Below are positions 27,832 through 37,823 of a stretch of 64,000 nucleotides of DNA, in pieces. The stretch spans positions 868,001-932,000 of the forward strand of contig NZ_CP066779.1 in assembly GCF_016598535.1 (NCBI RefSeq), written 5' to 3'. The notes below the pieces were generated by a model. The model had not been told where the DNA came from. It searched no databases and worked only from the letters and a program-made list of their open reading frames with translations. The translations under genes were made by a program, and so were the position numbers. The stretch's first letter is position 1. Every line of letters starts with the position of its first letter. This DNA is from Rhodococcus sp. P-2. Lineage in GTDB: Bacteria; Actinomycetota; Actinomycetes; Mycobacteriales; Mycobacteriaceae.

Positions 27832-28569
27832 ATGGACGAAGAGCTGATCGACTACGCGTACGCCTACGCGATCGATGCGTTGGACCTCGACGAGCGCCGT
27901 GAGGTCGACAGATGCCTCGCCGCTTCGGACTCCGCGACCCGCGCCGAATTCGACGCGCAGGTCCGACTCACCGCCGAAACCATGGCCGCGATGACCGTCG
28001 TCGACGCCGTCGAGCCCCCGCCGTCACTGCGTAGTAGCGTCCTCGCCTCGATCTCGGCACAGACGACTGCTGCCGACGCCCCCATCTCGCTGGCCGAGCG
28101 CCGTAATCGTCGACGTCCGTGGACCGTTGCACTTGCCGCGGCAGCCGCAGTCGCAATCCTGGTCGGCGGCATCGGAATCGGACGCACGCTGTCCGACAAC
28201 ACTCCGCCGCAGAACGCAGCGTCCGAAATCATGGCAGCACCCGACGTTCATGCCACGACGCGTGAAATCCCGGGCGGCGGTAGTGCCACGACGCTGTTCT
28301 CGCCCTCCGAGGATGCCGCAGTCCTCGTGATGAACGATGTGACTCCCCCGAGTCCGGATACCGTCTACCAGATGTGGCTGGTGCCGGGCGACACCGACGA
28401 CACCACGATGATCCCGATGGGGACGATGGCTCCGGGCGACGTCAAACCCACTACCCAGGTGGTGCTCGACGGCATCGGCCCGAACACGAAGTTGGCATTC
28501 ACGGTCGAACCGCCCGGCGGATCGCAGCAGCCCACCAGCGAGCCGTTCGCGACGATCCCGCTCATCTGA
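27832..28569 (+). CDS. rskA: Anti-sigma-K factor RskA
   Basis: The 245-aa protein begins with the cytoplasmic sigma-binding domain (ELIDYAYAYAIDALDLDERREVD), has a single membrane helix at about 100-122 (TVALAAAAAVAILVGGIGIG), and an extracytoplasmic RskA domain (PPSPDTVYQMWLVPGD, FTVEPPGGSQQPTSEPFATI). RskA holds SigK inactive at the membrane and is degraded by regulated proteolysis, including Rip1 in mycobacteria, on an extracytoplasmic signal. It starts one base after the sigK stop. The ending PLI and domain order match family norms. Confidence 0.93.
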   Translation: MDEELIDYAYAYAIDALDLDERREVDRCLAASDSATRAEFDAQVRLTAETMAAMTVVDAVEPPPSLRSSVLASISAQTTAADAPISLAERRNRRRPWTVALAAAAAVAILVGGIGIGRTLSDNTPPQNAASEIMAAPDVHATTREIPGGGSATTLFSPSEDAAVLVMNDVTPPSPDTVYQMWLVPGDTDDTTMIPMGTMAPGDVKPTTQVVLDGIGPNTKLAFTVEPPGGSQQPTSEPFATIPLI

Positions 28570-28579
28570 TCGCCAGACG

Positions 28580-28624
28580 AAAGAAGAGATCCCCCACCGG
28601 AATCCGGCGGGGGATCTCTTCTTT
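28580..28624. terminator. Bidirectional terminator between rskA and groEL1
   Basis: AAAGAAGAGATCCCCC (28580-28595) pairs with GGGGGATCTCTTCTTT (28609-28624); the loop itself contains a CCGG/CCGG pairing. A and T ends give U-runs in both directions. It separates convergent genes. Confidence 0.93.
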
Positions 28625-28645
28625 GTCGAAACTACGAGCAGCGAA

Positions 28646-30331
<1,686 letters not shown>

Positions 30332-30342
30332 TCACGTGTGTC

Positions 30343-30642
30343 TTACTTGGAGACGACAGCCAGCACGTCGCGTGCCGACAGGATCAGGTATTCCTGGCCG
30401 GCGTACTTGATCTCGGTTCCGCCGTACTTGGAGTAGATGACCGTGTCACCCTCCTTGACGTCGACCGGGATGCGGTTGCCCTGCTCGTTGACGCGGCCTT
30501 CGCCGACTGCAACGACGGTGCCCTCCTGGGGCTTTTCCTTGGCTGTGTCAGGAATGACCAGGCCGGAAGCCGTCGTCGTTTCAGCCTCGTTGGCCTGGAC
30601 GAGGATCTTGTCCTCGAGCGGCTTGATGTTGACGCTCGCCAC
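30343..30642 (-). CDS. groES: Co-chaperonin GroES
   Basis: GroES is the heptameric lid of GroEL. The frame is open further upstream, but the GTG at 30642 behind GGAGGG gives the standard 99 aa starting [16 protein letters not shown]. The mobile loop ([22 protein letters not shown]) and the roof segment [29 protein letters not shown] region are present, ending [12 protein letters not shown]. It is first in the groES-groEL1 operon; a perfect CIRCE operator 125 bp upstream shows HrcA control. Confidence 0.97.
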   Translation of the reverse strand: MASVNIKPLEDKILVQANEAETTTASGLVIPDTAKEKPQEGTVVAVGEGRVNEQGNRIPVDVKEGDTVIYSKYGGTEIKYAGQEYLILSARDVLAVVSK

Positions 30643-30766
30643 GATGAGCCCTCCACTTTGGGGTATGTGCGTCCGAGGCGATCCTCGGACAGCTGTTTGG
30701 GTATGCCGTTTACGGCGCGTCACTGCAGTCCCGTCGTCGCGGGTGCCGGAACTCGATCAGCGCCAA

Positions 30767-30793
30767 TTGGCACTCTATACGTGAGAGTGCCAA
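30767..30793. promoter_or_regulatory. Perfect CIRCE operator (HrcA site)
   Basis: TTGGCACTC (30767-30775), nine bases, then GAGTGCCAA (30785-30793) is the textbook CIRCE element bound by HrcA. It lies in the divergent region between groES (start 30642) and the metallophosphoesterase (start 30876). Confidence 0.97.
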
Positions 30794-30875
30794 CCCTCAA
30801 GGACTGGGCGCATTTTTCTCTTCGTCCAGAGCGAAACAGGACAGCCGTCCACCACGTTCACCTATTGTTCACTTC

Positions 30876-32591
30876 GTGACGAACATCAATCGCCGTAGTT
30901 TTCTGACCTTCGCCGGACTCGGCGCCGTCGGCGCGGTCAGCCTTGGCAAGCCGTGGGGCCTGCAATACGCAGGCGCGTCGACCATTCCGACGTCCGGCCC
31001 CGGCACCACTCTCGAGTCCGTGTCCACCCCCGTCAGCAGCAGCGGCTACACCAAGCTCACCGCCGGGCCCGGTTGGGCGAACATCGTGCGCAGCGAGTTG
31101 GCCGAGCCGAAGTCGGGACGCGAGGACCGACGCACCGCGCTCGCCTCACTCGTGCAGTTGACCGACGTCCACATCGTCGACGCCCAGTCCCCCATGCGCT
31201 TCGAATACGTCCATCAGATCACCGGCTCGGCGTTCCGCCCCCAGGAGACCTTGACGGCGCACGGGTTGATTTCGCTTGTCCGACGCGTCAATTCGATCGG
31301 CAGTGGCCCGCACACCTCTCGCCCCTTCGATGCCGTCGTCACCACCGGCGACAACACCGACAACAAGGAATTCGCCGAACTCGACTGGTTCCTCACCTCA
31401 CTCAACGGCGGTACCGTCGTCGCCAACACCGGTGCCAAGGACCGCTACGAGGGCGTGCAGAACTCGGGTGCCGATCTCTACTGGAACCCCGAGTCACCGA
31501 TGCTCGACATGTACAAGAAGGCCGGTTTCCCGGAGATCCCGGACTTCTTCGGTGCCGCTTTCACTCCCGTGTCGAGCCCCGGCCTGAACACCCCTTGGTA
31601 CTGCGTGTTCGGCAACCACGACGATTCGGTGTCCGGCACGGTGCCCAGCGGCATCCCGCCGCTCGAAGCGATGTACACGGGATCTCTCAAATTCGAGGTG
31701 CCCGGTTCACCGGAGCAGGCCAAGCAGATCGACGTCGCCACCAAGTTCGATCCCAGCGCGATTCCCGGAATCCTGTCCGCCTTCACGACGCCGCCGCGCC
31801 AGGTCACCCCCGACCCGTCGCGCGCGCCGTTCACACCCCGGCAGTTCATCGCCGCACATCTCGACCCCGCGCACACCGGTCCCGGTCCCGTCGGGCACGG
31901 TTTCGCTCCCGACGCCGGAGAAACCGGTATCGGTTACTACTCGTTCCAGATCGCACCGGGCGTCGTCGGTATCAGCATGGACTCCACCAACCGCGCAGGC
32001 CTTGTCGACGGTTCGCTGGGCGCCGCTCAGTTCCAGTGGATCGAGAACACCCTGCGCGCCGGCAGCAGCACCTACTACGACGCCGCGGGCTCTCGTGTCA
32101 CCGAGTCGCGCAGCGACACGTATTTCGTGCTGTTCAGTCACCACACGAGCGACACGATGGACAATCTCGTTCCCGACCCCGAGAACGTCCTCGAGCCGCG
32201 CCTGCGCGGTTCACAGCTTCTCGACTTGCTGCATCGTTTCCCGAACGTGCTTGCCTGGGTCAACGGACACACCCACGAGAACAAGATCACCCCGTGGCCC
32301 GGCGCGACCCCCGAGCAGGGCTTCTGGGAGATCAACACCGCCTCTCACATCGACTACCCGCAGCTCGGGCGCATCATCGAGATCGCGGACAACCACGACG
32401 GAACGGTGTCGTTGCTTGCGACGCTCTTCGAAGCGGAAAGCCCCAATTCCGTCGACCACAGCGACAAGTCGGCGGCCGGACTCGCCTCGCTGTACCGCGA
32501 ACTGTCGTTCAACGACATCCACCGCGACCCGAAGCTGACGGGTGCCGGCGTCGACCAGAACGTCGAATTGTTGGTCCACACCGGACGATGA
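30876..32591 (+). CDS. Tat-exported metallophosphoesterase (TIGR03767-like)
   Basis: The 571-aa protein has a Tat signal (RRSFLTFAGLGAVGAVSLG) and the calcineurin-like metal motifs in order: D-x-H in LTDVHIVDAQ, GDNTDN, FGNHDD, a histidine pair in FSHHTSD and GHTHEN. It therefore binds two metals and hydrolyses a phosphoester outside the membrane. Length and arrangement match the actinobacterial TIGR03767 family, whose substrate is not established. The GTG lacks a ribosome site; TATTGT ends seven bases upstream, so the transcript may be leaderless. Its promoter shares the intergenic region holding the CIRCE operator. Confidence 0.88.
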   Translation: MTNINRRSFLTFAGLGAVGAVSLGKPWGLQYAGASTIPTSGPGTTLESVSTPVSSSGYTKLTAGPGWANIVRSELAEPKSGREDRRTALASLVQLTDVHIVDAQSPMRFEYVHQITGSAFRPQETLTAHGLISLVRRVNSIGSGPHTSRPFDAVVTTGDNTDNKEFAELDWFLTSLNGGTVVANTGAKDRYEGVQNSGADLYWNPESPMLDMYKKAGFPEIPDFFGAAFTPVSSPGLNTPWYCVFGNHDDSVSGTVPSGIPPLEAMYTGSLKFEVPGSPEQAKQIDVATKFDPSAIPGILSAFTTPPRQVTPDPSRAPFTPRQFIAAHLDPAHTGPGPVGHGFAPDAGETGIGYYSFQIAPGVVGISMDSTNRAGLVDGSLGAAQFQWIENTLRAGSSTYYDAAGSRVTESRSDTYFVLFSHHTSDTMDNLVPDPENVLEPRLRGSQLLDLLHRFPNVLAWVNGHTHENKITPWPGATPEQGFWEINTASHIDYPQLGRIIEIADNHDGTVSLLATLFEAESPNSVDHSDKSAAGLASLYRELSFNDIHRDPKLTGAGVDQNVELLVHTGR

Positions 32592-32614
32592 CTCCGTGTG
32601 CCGCAGTGTCCTGG

Positions 32615-32704
32615 GTGACTTCAGGGTCCCCGGTGACTTCAGTGTCCTAGGCGACTTCAGTGTCCTAGGCGACTTCAGTGTCCTAGGTGACTTCAGTGTC
32701 CTAG
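32615..32704. repeat. Five tandem copies of an 18-bp repeat
   Basis: Units start at 32615, 32633, 32651, 32669 and 32687, with consensus GYGACTTCAGTGTCCTAG; a degenerate sixth begins at 32705. Units 3 and 4 are identical; unit 1 is most diverged. The array fills the gap between convergent genes and supplies the stop codon of the channel gene at 32701. Confidence 0.93.
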
Positions 32705-33261
32705 GTGACTTCTGGTCCGCTCGAAGGCGAGCTGTGCGCTTTCGCCCACGACACTGCGGCAACGACGAATCGAACTCCGAATCCGATCAACACCAGATTG
32801 CAGACGATCTGAAGGCTCACGAGTCCCCTGGCAAGGTCCGTCTGTGCAGCGATGTCACCGAAGCCGACGGTCGAGAACACCGACAGCGAAAAGTACAGGG
32901 CCGCCATACGCGACAGCGGTTCGGTGAAACTGCCGACGCTCGCATGCTCGACCGAAAAATAGGTGATGGACACCAAGAGTAAGTAGGTCGGCATCACGAC
33001 CGCCACTGCTTCGACCGCCTGCAGAGAGGGCACATCGGAACGCAGAATTCGACGCACCTGCCAGGTCGTTACGGCAAGCACCGCGGCTCCTCCACCGATC
33101 AAGAGGAAAATCGCACCCACGGTGTGGACATCGATCCACGGCAGGAAGAAGTACGCACATCCGAAGGCGATCATCGTCAGCGTGGGTCGAAGCAGTGCAC
33201 CCCGGATCAGCGTGCGTCGTCGATCCCGGTCGATGTGGGGAGAATCGCCTTTTTTCCGCAT
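32701..33261 (-). CDS. Two-TM-type potassium channel protein
   Basis: The 186-aa protein has an N-terminal basic segment, two hydrophobic helices (about 28-70), another at about 88-105, and a pore module at 115-175: pore helix, the selectivity filter TVGFGD and the inner helix (VSLQIVCNLVLIGFGVRFVVAAV). It is a Kv/KcsA-like ion channel subunit (Ion_trans_2) without a regulatory domain, probably tetrameric in the inner membrane. T-V-G-F-G-D replaces the classical T-V-G-Y-G-D, a substitution seen in other K+ channels. It is convergent with the metallophosphoesterase; role in potassium or membrane-potential control is inferred. Confidence 0.88.
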   Translation of the reverse strand: MRKKGDSPHIDRDRRRTLIRGALLRPTLTMIAFGCAYFFLPWIDVHTVGAIFLLIGGGAAVLAVTTWQVRRILRSDVPSLQAVEAVAVVMPTYLLLVSITYFSVEHASVGSFTEPLSRMAALYFSLSVFSTVGFGDIAAQTDLARGLVSLQIVCNLVLIGFGVRFVVAAVSWAKAHSSPSSGPEVT

Positions 33262-33422
33262 GAATCAATGATCGACAATTTCGCAGGTAAAACCACCCTT
33301 TCGGTCCGAAAAGGACGTCACGGAGACGAAAAGCAATGAGCAATCCTCACGAACCTTCTGTAACGTTCATATAACGGCGGTCGATTGAACATTGACCGGC
33401 ATTGACTGTGAGGAGGTGTGCG

Positions 33423-35012
33423 ATGAGTTGTTCACTGGGAATTTCCACTGGATCTTCCGGTGTCTATTCAGCACTCGTCGACACCGATACCAGCACAAAC
33501 GCGCCAGGCGCCGTGCCTGCCGAGACTCGCTTCGTCTCGGCGGATCAGGCCAATTCCAACGTCGGTGACCTCGTCAGAGCATCCATCAAGCTGATGACGA
33601 CGCAGGTAACGGACGGATCTGAAGCGCCGCGCTCGATCGGTGTCAGCTATCGCACCGACGACCAGCTCGCGAGCATCAAGTCATCTCTCTCGCGCTCGCC
33701 GAAGCAGGTCCGTGCCATCCCTGAACCTGCCGCAGTACACGCGTATCTCGCCGAGACCGGGAAAACCGAGCGGTACGACACGACAGCTCAGGTCGACGTC
33801 GGCGATCAGGGTCTGACGGTGTCCGTCGTCGACCACACCGGTGAAGTTCTGCATTCCGACCGCATCGACGCCCTCGCGGGGGCCGGAATCGACCGGGCAT
33901 TGGTCGACTTCGTGACCGAGAAGGCGCCAGGGCACCTGCGCCGGTACACCGACGCGGAACTTCTTTCCGCCCGGTGCCACGTCGCGAAGGAGCAACTGTC
34001 CACTGCCACCAAGGTGACCATCGACCTTCCCGTCGACGCCATGGCAATCACGCGCGACGAGTTCGAAGCCATCATCGCCCCGGATATCGAGCGCGCCGTC
34101 ACCTTCATCCGTGAAGTCGTGAACGGCTCACCGCGGCCCGTCGGAGCCGTTGTGCTCATCGGCGGTGGCGCACACATTCCGGCCGTGCGGTCCGCCGTCG
34201 CCGCTGCCGTCGATCTCCCACTGGTCGAGATCGTCGAGCCCGAGACTGCGGCAACCAAAGGTGCTGCACTCCTGGCAGATTCGATCACCGCAATTCGTTT
34301 CCCCCTGCTGGGCTCCGGAAGTGACCAGCGCTCCGGATCCACCGCCAAGGTCTCGGGCGCTTTGATCGGTGCGCTCGTGGTCGGCGGACTGGTACTCGGC
34401 TACGGCGCAAAGGAATTGGTTCCGACCGACGACACCGCGGTCTCGCCTGTCGGAACCGGTTCGACCACGACGACGGTGAGCCCCGAAGCGACGACGAGCA
34501 CCGGATCGACGATCATCCCCTCGCATGATCCTCTACCTTCGGTAGCAGGCAGCACGTTCCCGCAGTACGGCTATCCCACAACGCCGTTCGACTCACAGCC
34601 CTACGACACGCACTCGTACACAACACATCAGTACACACTTCCGCCTGCGCCGATCCCGGACAGCGAGACGACAACTACGCCGCCGACGACCACACCAACC
34701 TCACCGGGTTGGCCGACCATCCCAGGGGTCACACTGCCCGATCCACCGGCGTGGTGGCCGACGCTCCCGGACACCGAGGCGACGCCTCCGGTCGATCCGA
34801 CCGAGGCGAACCCCGGCGGCGGTATCGGCCCGGGCGAAAGTGGCGGAGAAAACCCGACGACGCCGGAAAACCCTGGAAGCGGTTCCACCGAAACCGAAAT
34901 CACGACCCCCGGCGGTGGTGATCCGACGACTAAGCCCGGTGAACCGAATACCTCGATGCCCGAAACCGGTCCCGCGACCACACCGGATCGGGAACCGGTC
35001 CCAGTCGGTTGA
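33423..35012 (+). CDS. Membrane-anchored Hsp70-like protein with Thr/Pro-rich exterior
   Basis: The ATG at 33423 follows GAGGAGG and gives 529 aa. Residues 1-~300 follow an Hsp70/actin ATPase plan: phosphate-1 loop region SLGISTGSSGVYSAL, IPEPAAVHAYLAETG (the NEPTAAA-like segment), VDVGDQGLTVSVVD (phosphate-2) and VLIGGGAHIPAVRSAV (adenosine motif). No substrate-binding domain follows; instead a membrane helix (about 312-328, ALIGALVVGGLVLGYG) leads to ~200 residues rich in Thr, Pro and Ser. The nucleotide motifs are partly degenerate. Such proteins in actinobacteria are linked to envelope or division; no partner is identifiable here. Confidence 0.82.
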   Translation: MSCSLGISTGSSGVYSALVDTDTSTNAPGAVPAETRFVSADQANSNVGDLVRASIKLMTTQVTDGSEAPRSIGVSYRTDDQLASIKSSLSRSPKQVRAIPEPAAVHAYLAETGKTERYDTTAQVDVGDQGLTVSVVDHTGEVLHSDRIDALAGAGIDRALVDFVTEKAPGHLRRYTDAELLSARCHVAKEQLSTATKVTIDLPVDAMAITRDEFEAIIAPDIERAVTFIREVVNGSPRPVGAVVLIGGGAHIPAVRSAVAAAVDLPLVEIVEPETAATKGAALLADSITAIRFPLLGSGSDQRSGSTAKVSGALIGALVVGGLVLGYGAKELVPTDDTAVSPVGTGSTTTTVSPEATTSTGSTIIPSHDPLPSVAGSTFPQYGYPTTPFDSQPYDTHSYTTHQYTLPPAPIPDSETTTTPPTTTPTSPGWPTIPGVTLPDPPAWWPTLPDTEATPPVDPTEANPGGGIGPGESGGENPTTPENPGSGSTETEITTPGGGDPTTKPGEPNTSMPETGPATTPDREPVPVG

Positions 35013-35030
35013 TTCTCGGTCGGTCGATTC

Positions 35031-36068
35031 TCAGCGCATCAACTGGCTGATCGAGACCGACAGCCCCGGGTCCGTGGCGACACTCAATTCCGAAGGGCCT
35101 GCGCCGTTTCCGATCAGGTGGGCGGCCAACGAAGCGATCATCACGCCGTTGTCCGTGCAGAGTCGAGGTTTCGGAATGCGCAACGTGATGCCGGCTTCGG
35201 CGCAGCGCTGCTCGGCGAGTGAGCGAATACGTGAATTGGCCGTGGCGCCGCCGCCGAGGACCAAGGTGTCGACCCCGACGTCCTTGGCTGCACGCACTGC
35301 CTTCATCGTCAGGACGTCGGCAACGGCTTCCTGGAACGAGGCGGCGATGTCCGGAATCGAAAAGGTCTCGCCTGCGCGCTCTTTCGATTCGACATAGCGG
35401 GCGACGGACGTCTTGAGTCCCGAGAACGAGAAGTCGTGCCGCGAATCGCGCGGCCCCGTCATGCCGCGAGGGAAGGCGATCGCGTTCCGATCCCCCTCTT
35501 GCGCTGCAGCATCGAGTGCCGGTCCGCCGGGAAAGCCGAGTCCGAGCAGTCTGGCCACCTTGTCGAAGGCCTCGCCGGCGGCGTCGTCGACAGTCGTTCC
35601 CAGCTCGACGATGGGCTTGCCCAGATCTTCGACGTGAAGCAGGTGCGTGTGACCACCGGAGACCAGCAAGGCGACGCACGAGGGCAACGGACCGTGTTCG
35701 AGAGTGTCCACCGAGACGTGACCACCGAGATGATTGACCGCATAGAACGGGATGTTCCATGCTGCCGCATAGGCTTTCGCTGCGGCGACACCGACCAGCA
35801 GCGCGCCGGCCAGGCCGGGTCCGATGGTGACGGCAAGTGCGTCGGGCTTCTCGATACCGGCGGCCGCAAGAGCGCGGCGCATCGTCGGTACTATCGCCTC
35901 GAGGTGAGCCCGTGAGGCCACTTCGGGAACGACTCCCCCGTATCTGGCGTGCTGATCCACGCTCGATGCCACCTCGTCGGCCAACAGGTCGCAGGTTCCG
36001 TCACCGTTCCAGCGAACGATGCCGACACCTGTTTCGTCGCAAGAGCTTTCGACACCCATGACGATCAT
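35031..36068 (-). CDS. tsaD: tRNA N6-threonylcarbamoyladenosine transferase TsaD
   Basis: TsaD transfers the threonylcarbamoyl group to A37 of ANN-decoding tRNAs with TsaB and TsaE. The 345-aa protein shows the ASKHA fold, the iron-binding H-x3-H motif in [19 protein letters not shown], and the [13 protein letters not shown] signature. The start overlaps the rimI stop (ATGA), so it is last in rimI-tsaD. It corresponds to Rv3419c. Confidence 0.97.
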   Translation of the reverse strand: MIVMGVESSCDETGVGIVRWNGDGTCDLLADEVASSVDQHARYGGVVPEVASRAHLEAIVPTMRRALAAAGIEKPDALAVTIGPGLAGALLVGVAAAKAYAAAWNIPFYAVNHLGGHVSVDTLEHGPLPSCVALLVSGGHTHLLHVEDLGKPIVELGTTVDDAAGEAFDKVARLLGLGFPGGPALDAAAQEGDRNAIAFPRGMTGPRDSRHDFSFSGLKTSVARYVESKERAGETFSIPDIAASFQEAVADVLTMKAVRAAKDVGVDTLVLGGGATANSRIRSLAEQRCAEAGITLRIPKPRLCTDNGVMIASLAAHLIGNGAGPSELSVATDPGLSVSISQLMR

Positions 36069-36580
36069 GCTTGCTGCTCCTCAATTTCGCGGACACCGAG
36101 CACGGCGGGCCGTCTCATCGTGTACGCATCTGCCCCGCTGGGCTGGTAGTACTTCTTTCGTGTTCCGACGATCTCGAATCCTTCGCGCCGGTACAGCGCG
36201 ATGGCAGGTTCGTTGTCGGTGCGCACTTCCAGGAACACCGGGCACTGCCGTGAATCCGCCAGGGCCAGAAGCGCATCGAGCAACGCGCCGCCGATTCCCA
36301 GTCGCTGAGTCGAGGGATCCGTACCGATGGTGTGAACCTCGGCCTCCATGTTCGGCGACGCCCCCAACAAGGCAACTCCGGCGTATCCGAGGACGTGACC
36401 GTCTGGTTCTCTCGCAACGAAGTAATGATTATGTGCGCCGGCAAGTTCCGAAACGAATGCTTGCGCGCTCCAGGGACCGTCGCCCGCGAACAACGCACGT
36501 TCCAACTCCGCGCACCGTTCGGCGTCATCGACGTTCATCGGCTCGATGCTGTACTTCATCTGCTCTGTCTCACTTGCCAC
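36065..36580 (-). CDS. rimI: Ribosomal protein-type N-acetyltransferase RimI (GNAT)
   Basis: RimI acetylates the N-terminal alanine of ribosomal protein S18; actinobacterial members may have wider targets. The 171-aa product is a GNAT domain: [19 protein letters not shown] at the start, and the acetyl-CoA loop [14 protein letters not shown] followed by [24 protein letters not shown]. The GTG at 36580 overlaps the tsaB stop by 11 bp and aligns with the longer start of Rv3420c; an ATG at 36559 is the alternative. It sits between tsaB and tsaD, a usual grouping. Confidence 0.93.
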   Translation of the reverse strand: MASETEQMKYSIEPMNVDDAERCAELERALFAGDGPWSAQAFVSELAGAHNHYFVAREPDGHVLGYAGVALLGASPNMEAEVHTIGTDPSTQRLGIGGALLDALLALADSRQCPVFLEVRTDNEPAIALYRREGFEIVGTRKKYYQPSGADAYTMRRPAVLGVREIEEQQA

Positions 36581-37253
36581 GTTCTGCGAGGGTCTTCGCG
36601 TCCGGGCGTCGGAGGTACAGCGGCTCCCGCGGGGCCGGAACCGAGCCGGCCAGAATCTCGCGAGCAGCGACTGTCACCAACCCGGCCGGTGACGGTGTTT
36701 CCGCCGGGTCGACGGGCAGATCGAAGAAGTCCACGTGCGAAGCGGATCCGGCAATCAGCGTCGAAGGCGAAGGATCAACGTCGCCGGCGGAATTCACTGC
36801 CGGTCCTTCGACGCGCACCCCTCCGTCATAGCGCGCCCAGTAGATCTCGCGACGCCTCGCGTCAGTCACGACGAGCAGGCTCTGTGTGGTCGGTACCGCA
36901 GCCGCGATGGCGTCGAGACTGCAGACGCCGTACACGGGAACACCGAGTGCATCACCGAAGGCAGCGCCTGTCGCCATGCCGACGCGCAGTCCGGTGTACG
37001 GCCCCGGCCCGACACCCACGACAACGGCGTTCAACTCTGCCGGAGTGACCCCTGCCTCGGCGAGGCATTCGAGGACGTGAGGGGTCAAGACCTCGGCGTG
37101 CGCACGAGGATTGACCGTGACACGCACGGCAAGCGTCTCCACTGTGTCCGGAGACACTGCGTCCGATGTCTCTGTGTCCGGTGACGGAGCCGACAGGGAG
37201 ACGACTCCGGCAGTGACCGCCGGAGTGGAGGTGTCAATTGCGAGAACAAGCAC
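36570..37253 (-). CDS. tsaB: tRNA threonylcarbamoyladenosine biosynthesis protein TsaB
   Basis: TsaB is the non-catalytic partner that holds TsaD. The 227-aa product has the ASKHA start LVLAIDTSTPAVTAGVV, the AEVLTPHVLECLAEAGVTPAEL segment and the family signature VGVGPGPYTGLRVGMATG. It lies first in tsaB-rimI-tsaD, with rimI overlapping its end. A 78-bp gap separates it from upstream tsaE. It corresponds to Rv3421c. Confidence 0.95.
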   Translation of the reverse strand: MLVLAIDTSTPAVTAGVVSLSAPSPDTETSDAVSPDTVETLAVRVTVNPRAHAEVLTPHVLECLAEAGVTPAELNAVVVGVGPGPYTGLRVGMATGAAFGDALGVPVYGVCSLDAIAAAVPTTQSLLVVTDARRREIYWARYDGGVRVEGPAVNSAGDVDPSPSTLIAGSASHVDFFDLPVDPAETPSPAGLVTVAAREILAGSVPAPREPLYLRRPDAKTLAERGK

Positions 37254-37331
37254 GATTTCTCAGGGTACCCGCACGTGAAGAACTACTTCCGGCCCGGGAG
37301 GGTCACGACGTCTGGAACATCAAACGCCGTT

Positions 37332-37823
37332 TCACGACGTCCAGATCCAGCTGGCCGTCCGCACATCAGATTCAGGTTCCCGACGAAGCTGCACTCGCAA
37401 GTGTCGTTCGACGAGCCTTTCCACGACGTCACCACCCCATTCCACCACCACCACTGCATCGGTGAGGTCGGTGTCGAGGTCGAGGGCATCGAGTTCATCG
37501 AGCGCGTGCGGTCCGCTGTCACCCAGCCGGTATGCGTCGACGTGAATCATGCCGACAGGAACTCCGCCGCCGGGGCGGGTACCTGGGCGATGCTCGCGAG
37601 CGATGACAAACGTCGGGGACGTCACCCGGCCCTGTACCCCGAGACCGGCTCCGATTCCACGAGTCAACGCGGTCTTGCCTGCCCCGAGTGGCCCGTCCAG
37701 CACCACCAGGTCGCCGGCAACAAGTCCCGCCGCCAAGCGTCGGCCGAAAGCCTCGGTATCTTCGGCCGTTTCCAACGTGATCTGTCCGGACACGGGAAGT
37801 CCAGTGGAGTTCTCAGCCGACAT
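37332..37823 (-). CDS. tsaE: tRNA threonylcarbamoyladenosine ATPase TsaE
   Basis: TsaE is the ATPase that drives cycles of the TsaBD complex. The 163-aa protein carries a Walker A motif GPLGAGKTALTRG (about residues 43-55), a VTSPTFVIAREH switch region and the VVVVEWGGDVVERL Walker B-like strand. Its start overlaps the end of the hydrolase gene by 11 bp, so the two are coupled. It corresponds to Rv3422c. Confidence 0.96.
   Translation of the reverse strand: MSAENSTGLPVSGQITLETAEDTEAFGRRLAAGLVAGDLVVLDGPLGAGKTALTRGIGAGLGVQGRVTSPTFVIAREHRPGTRPGGGVPVGMIHVDAYRLGDSGPHALDELDALDLDTDLTDAVVVVEWGGDVVERLVERHLRVQLRREPESDVRTASWIWTS

Noticed and set aside
30953..32650. A 565-codon frame overlapping the metallophosphoesterase in another phase.
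   Set aside because: Arg/His-rich frame-shift shadow; the phosphoesterase frame has all metal motifs and a Tat signal.
32615..32704. 18-bp tandem array considered as a CRISPR.
   Set aside because: The units abut without unique spacers, and no cas genes are in the window.
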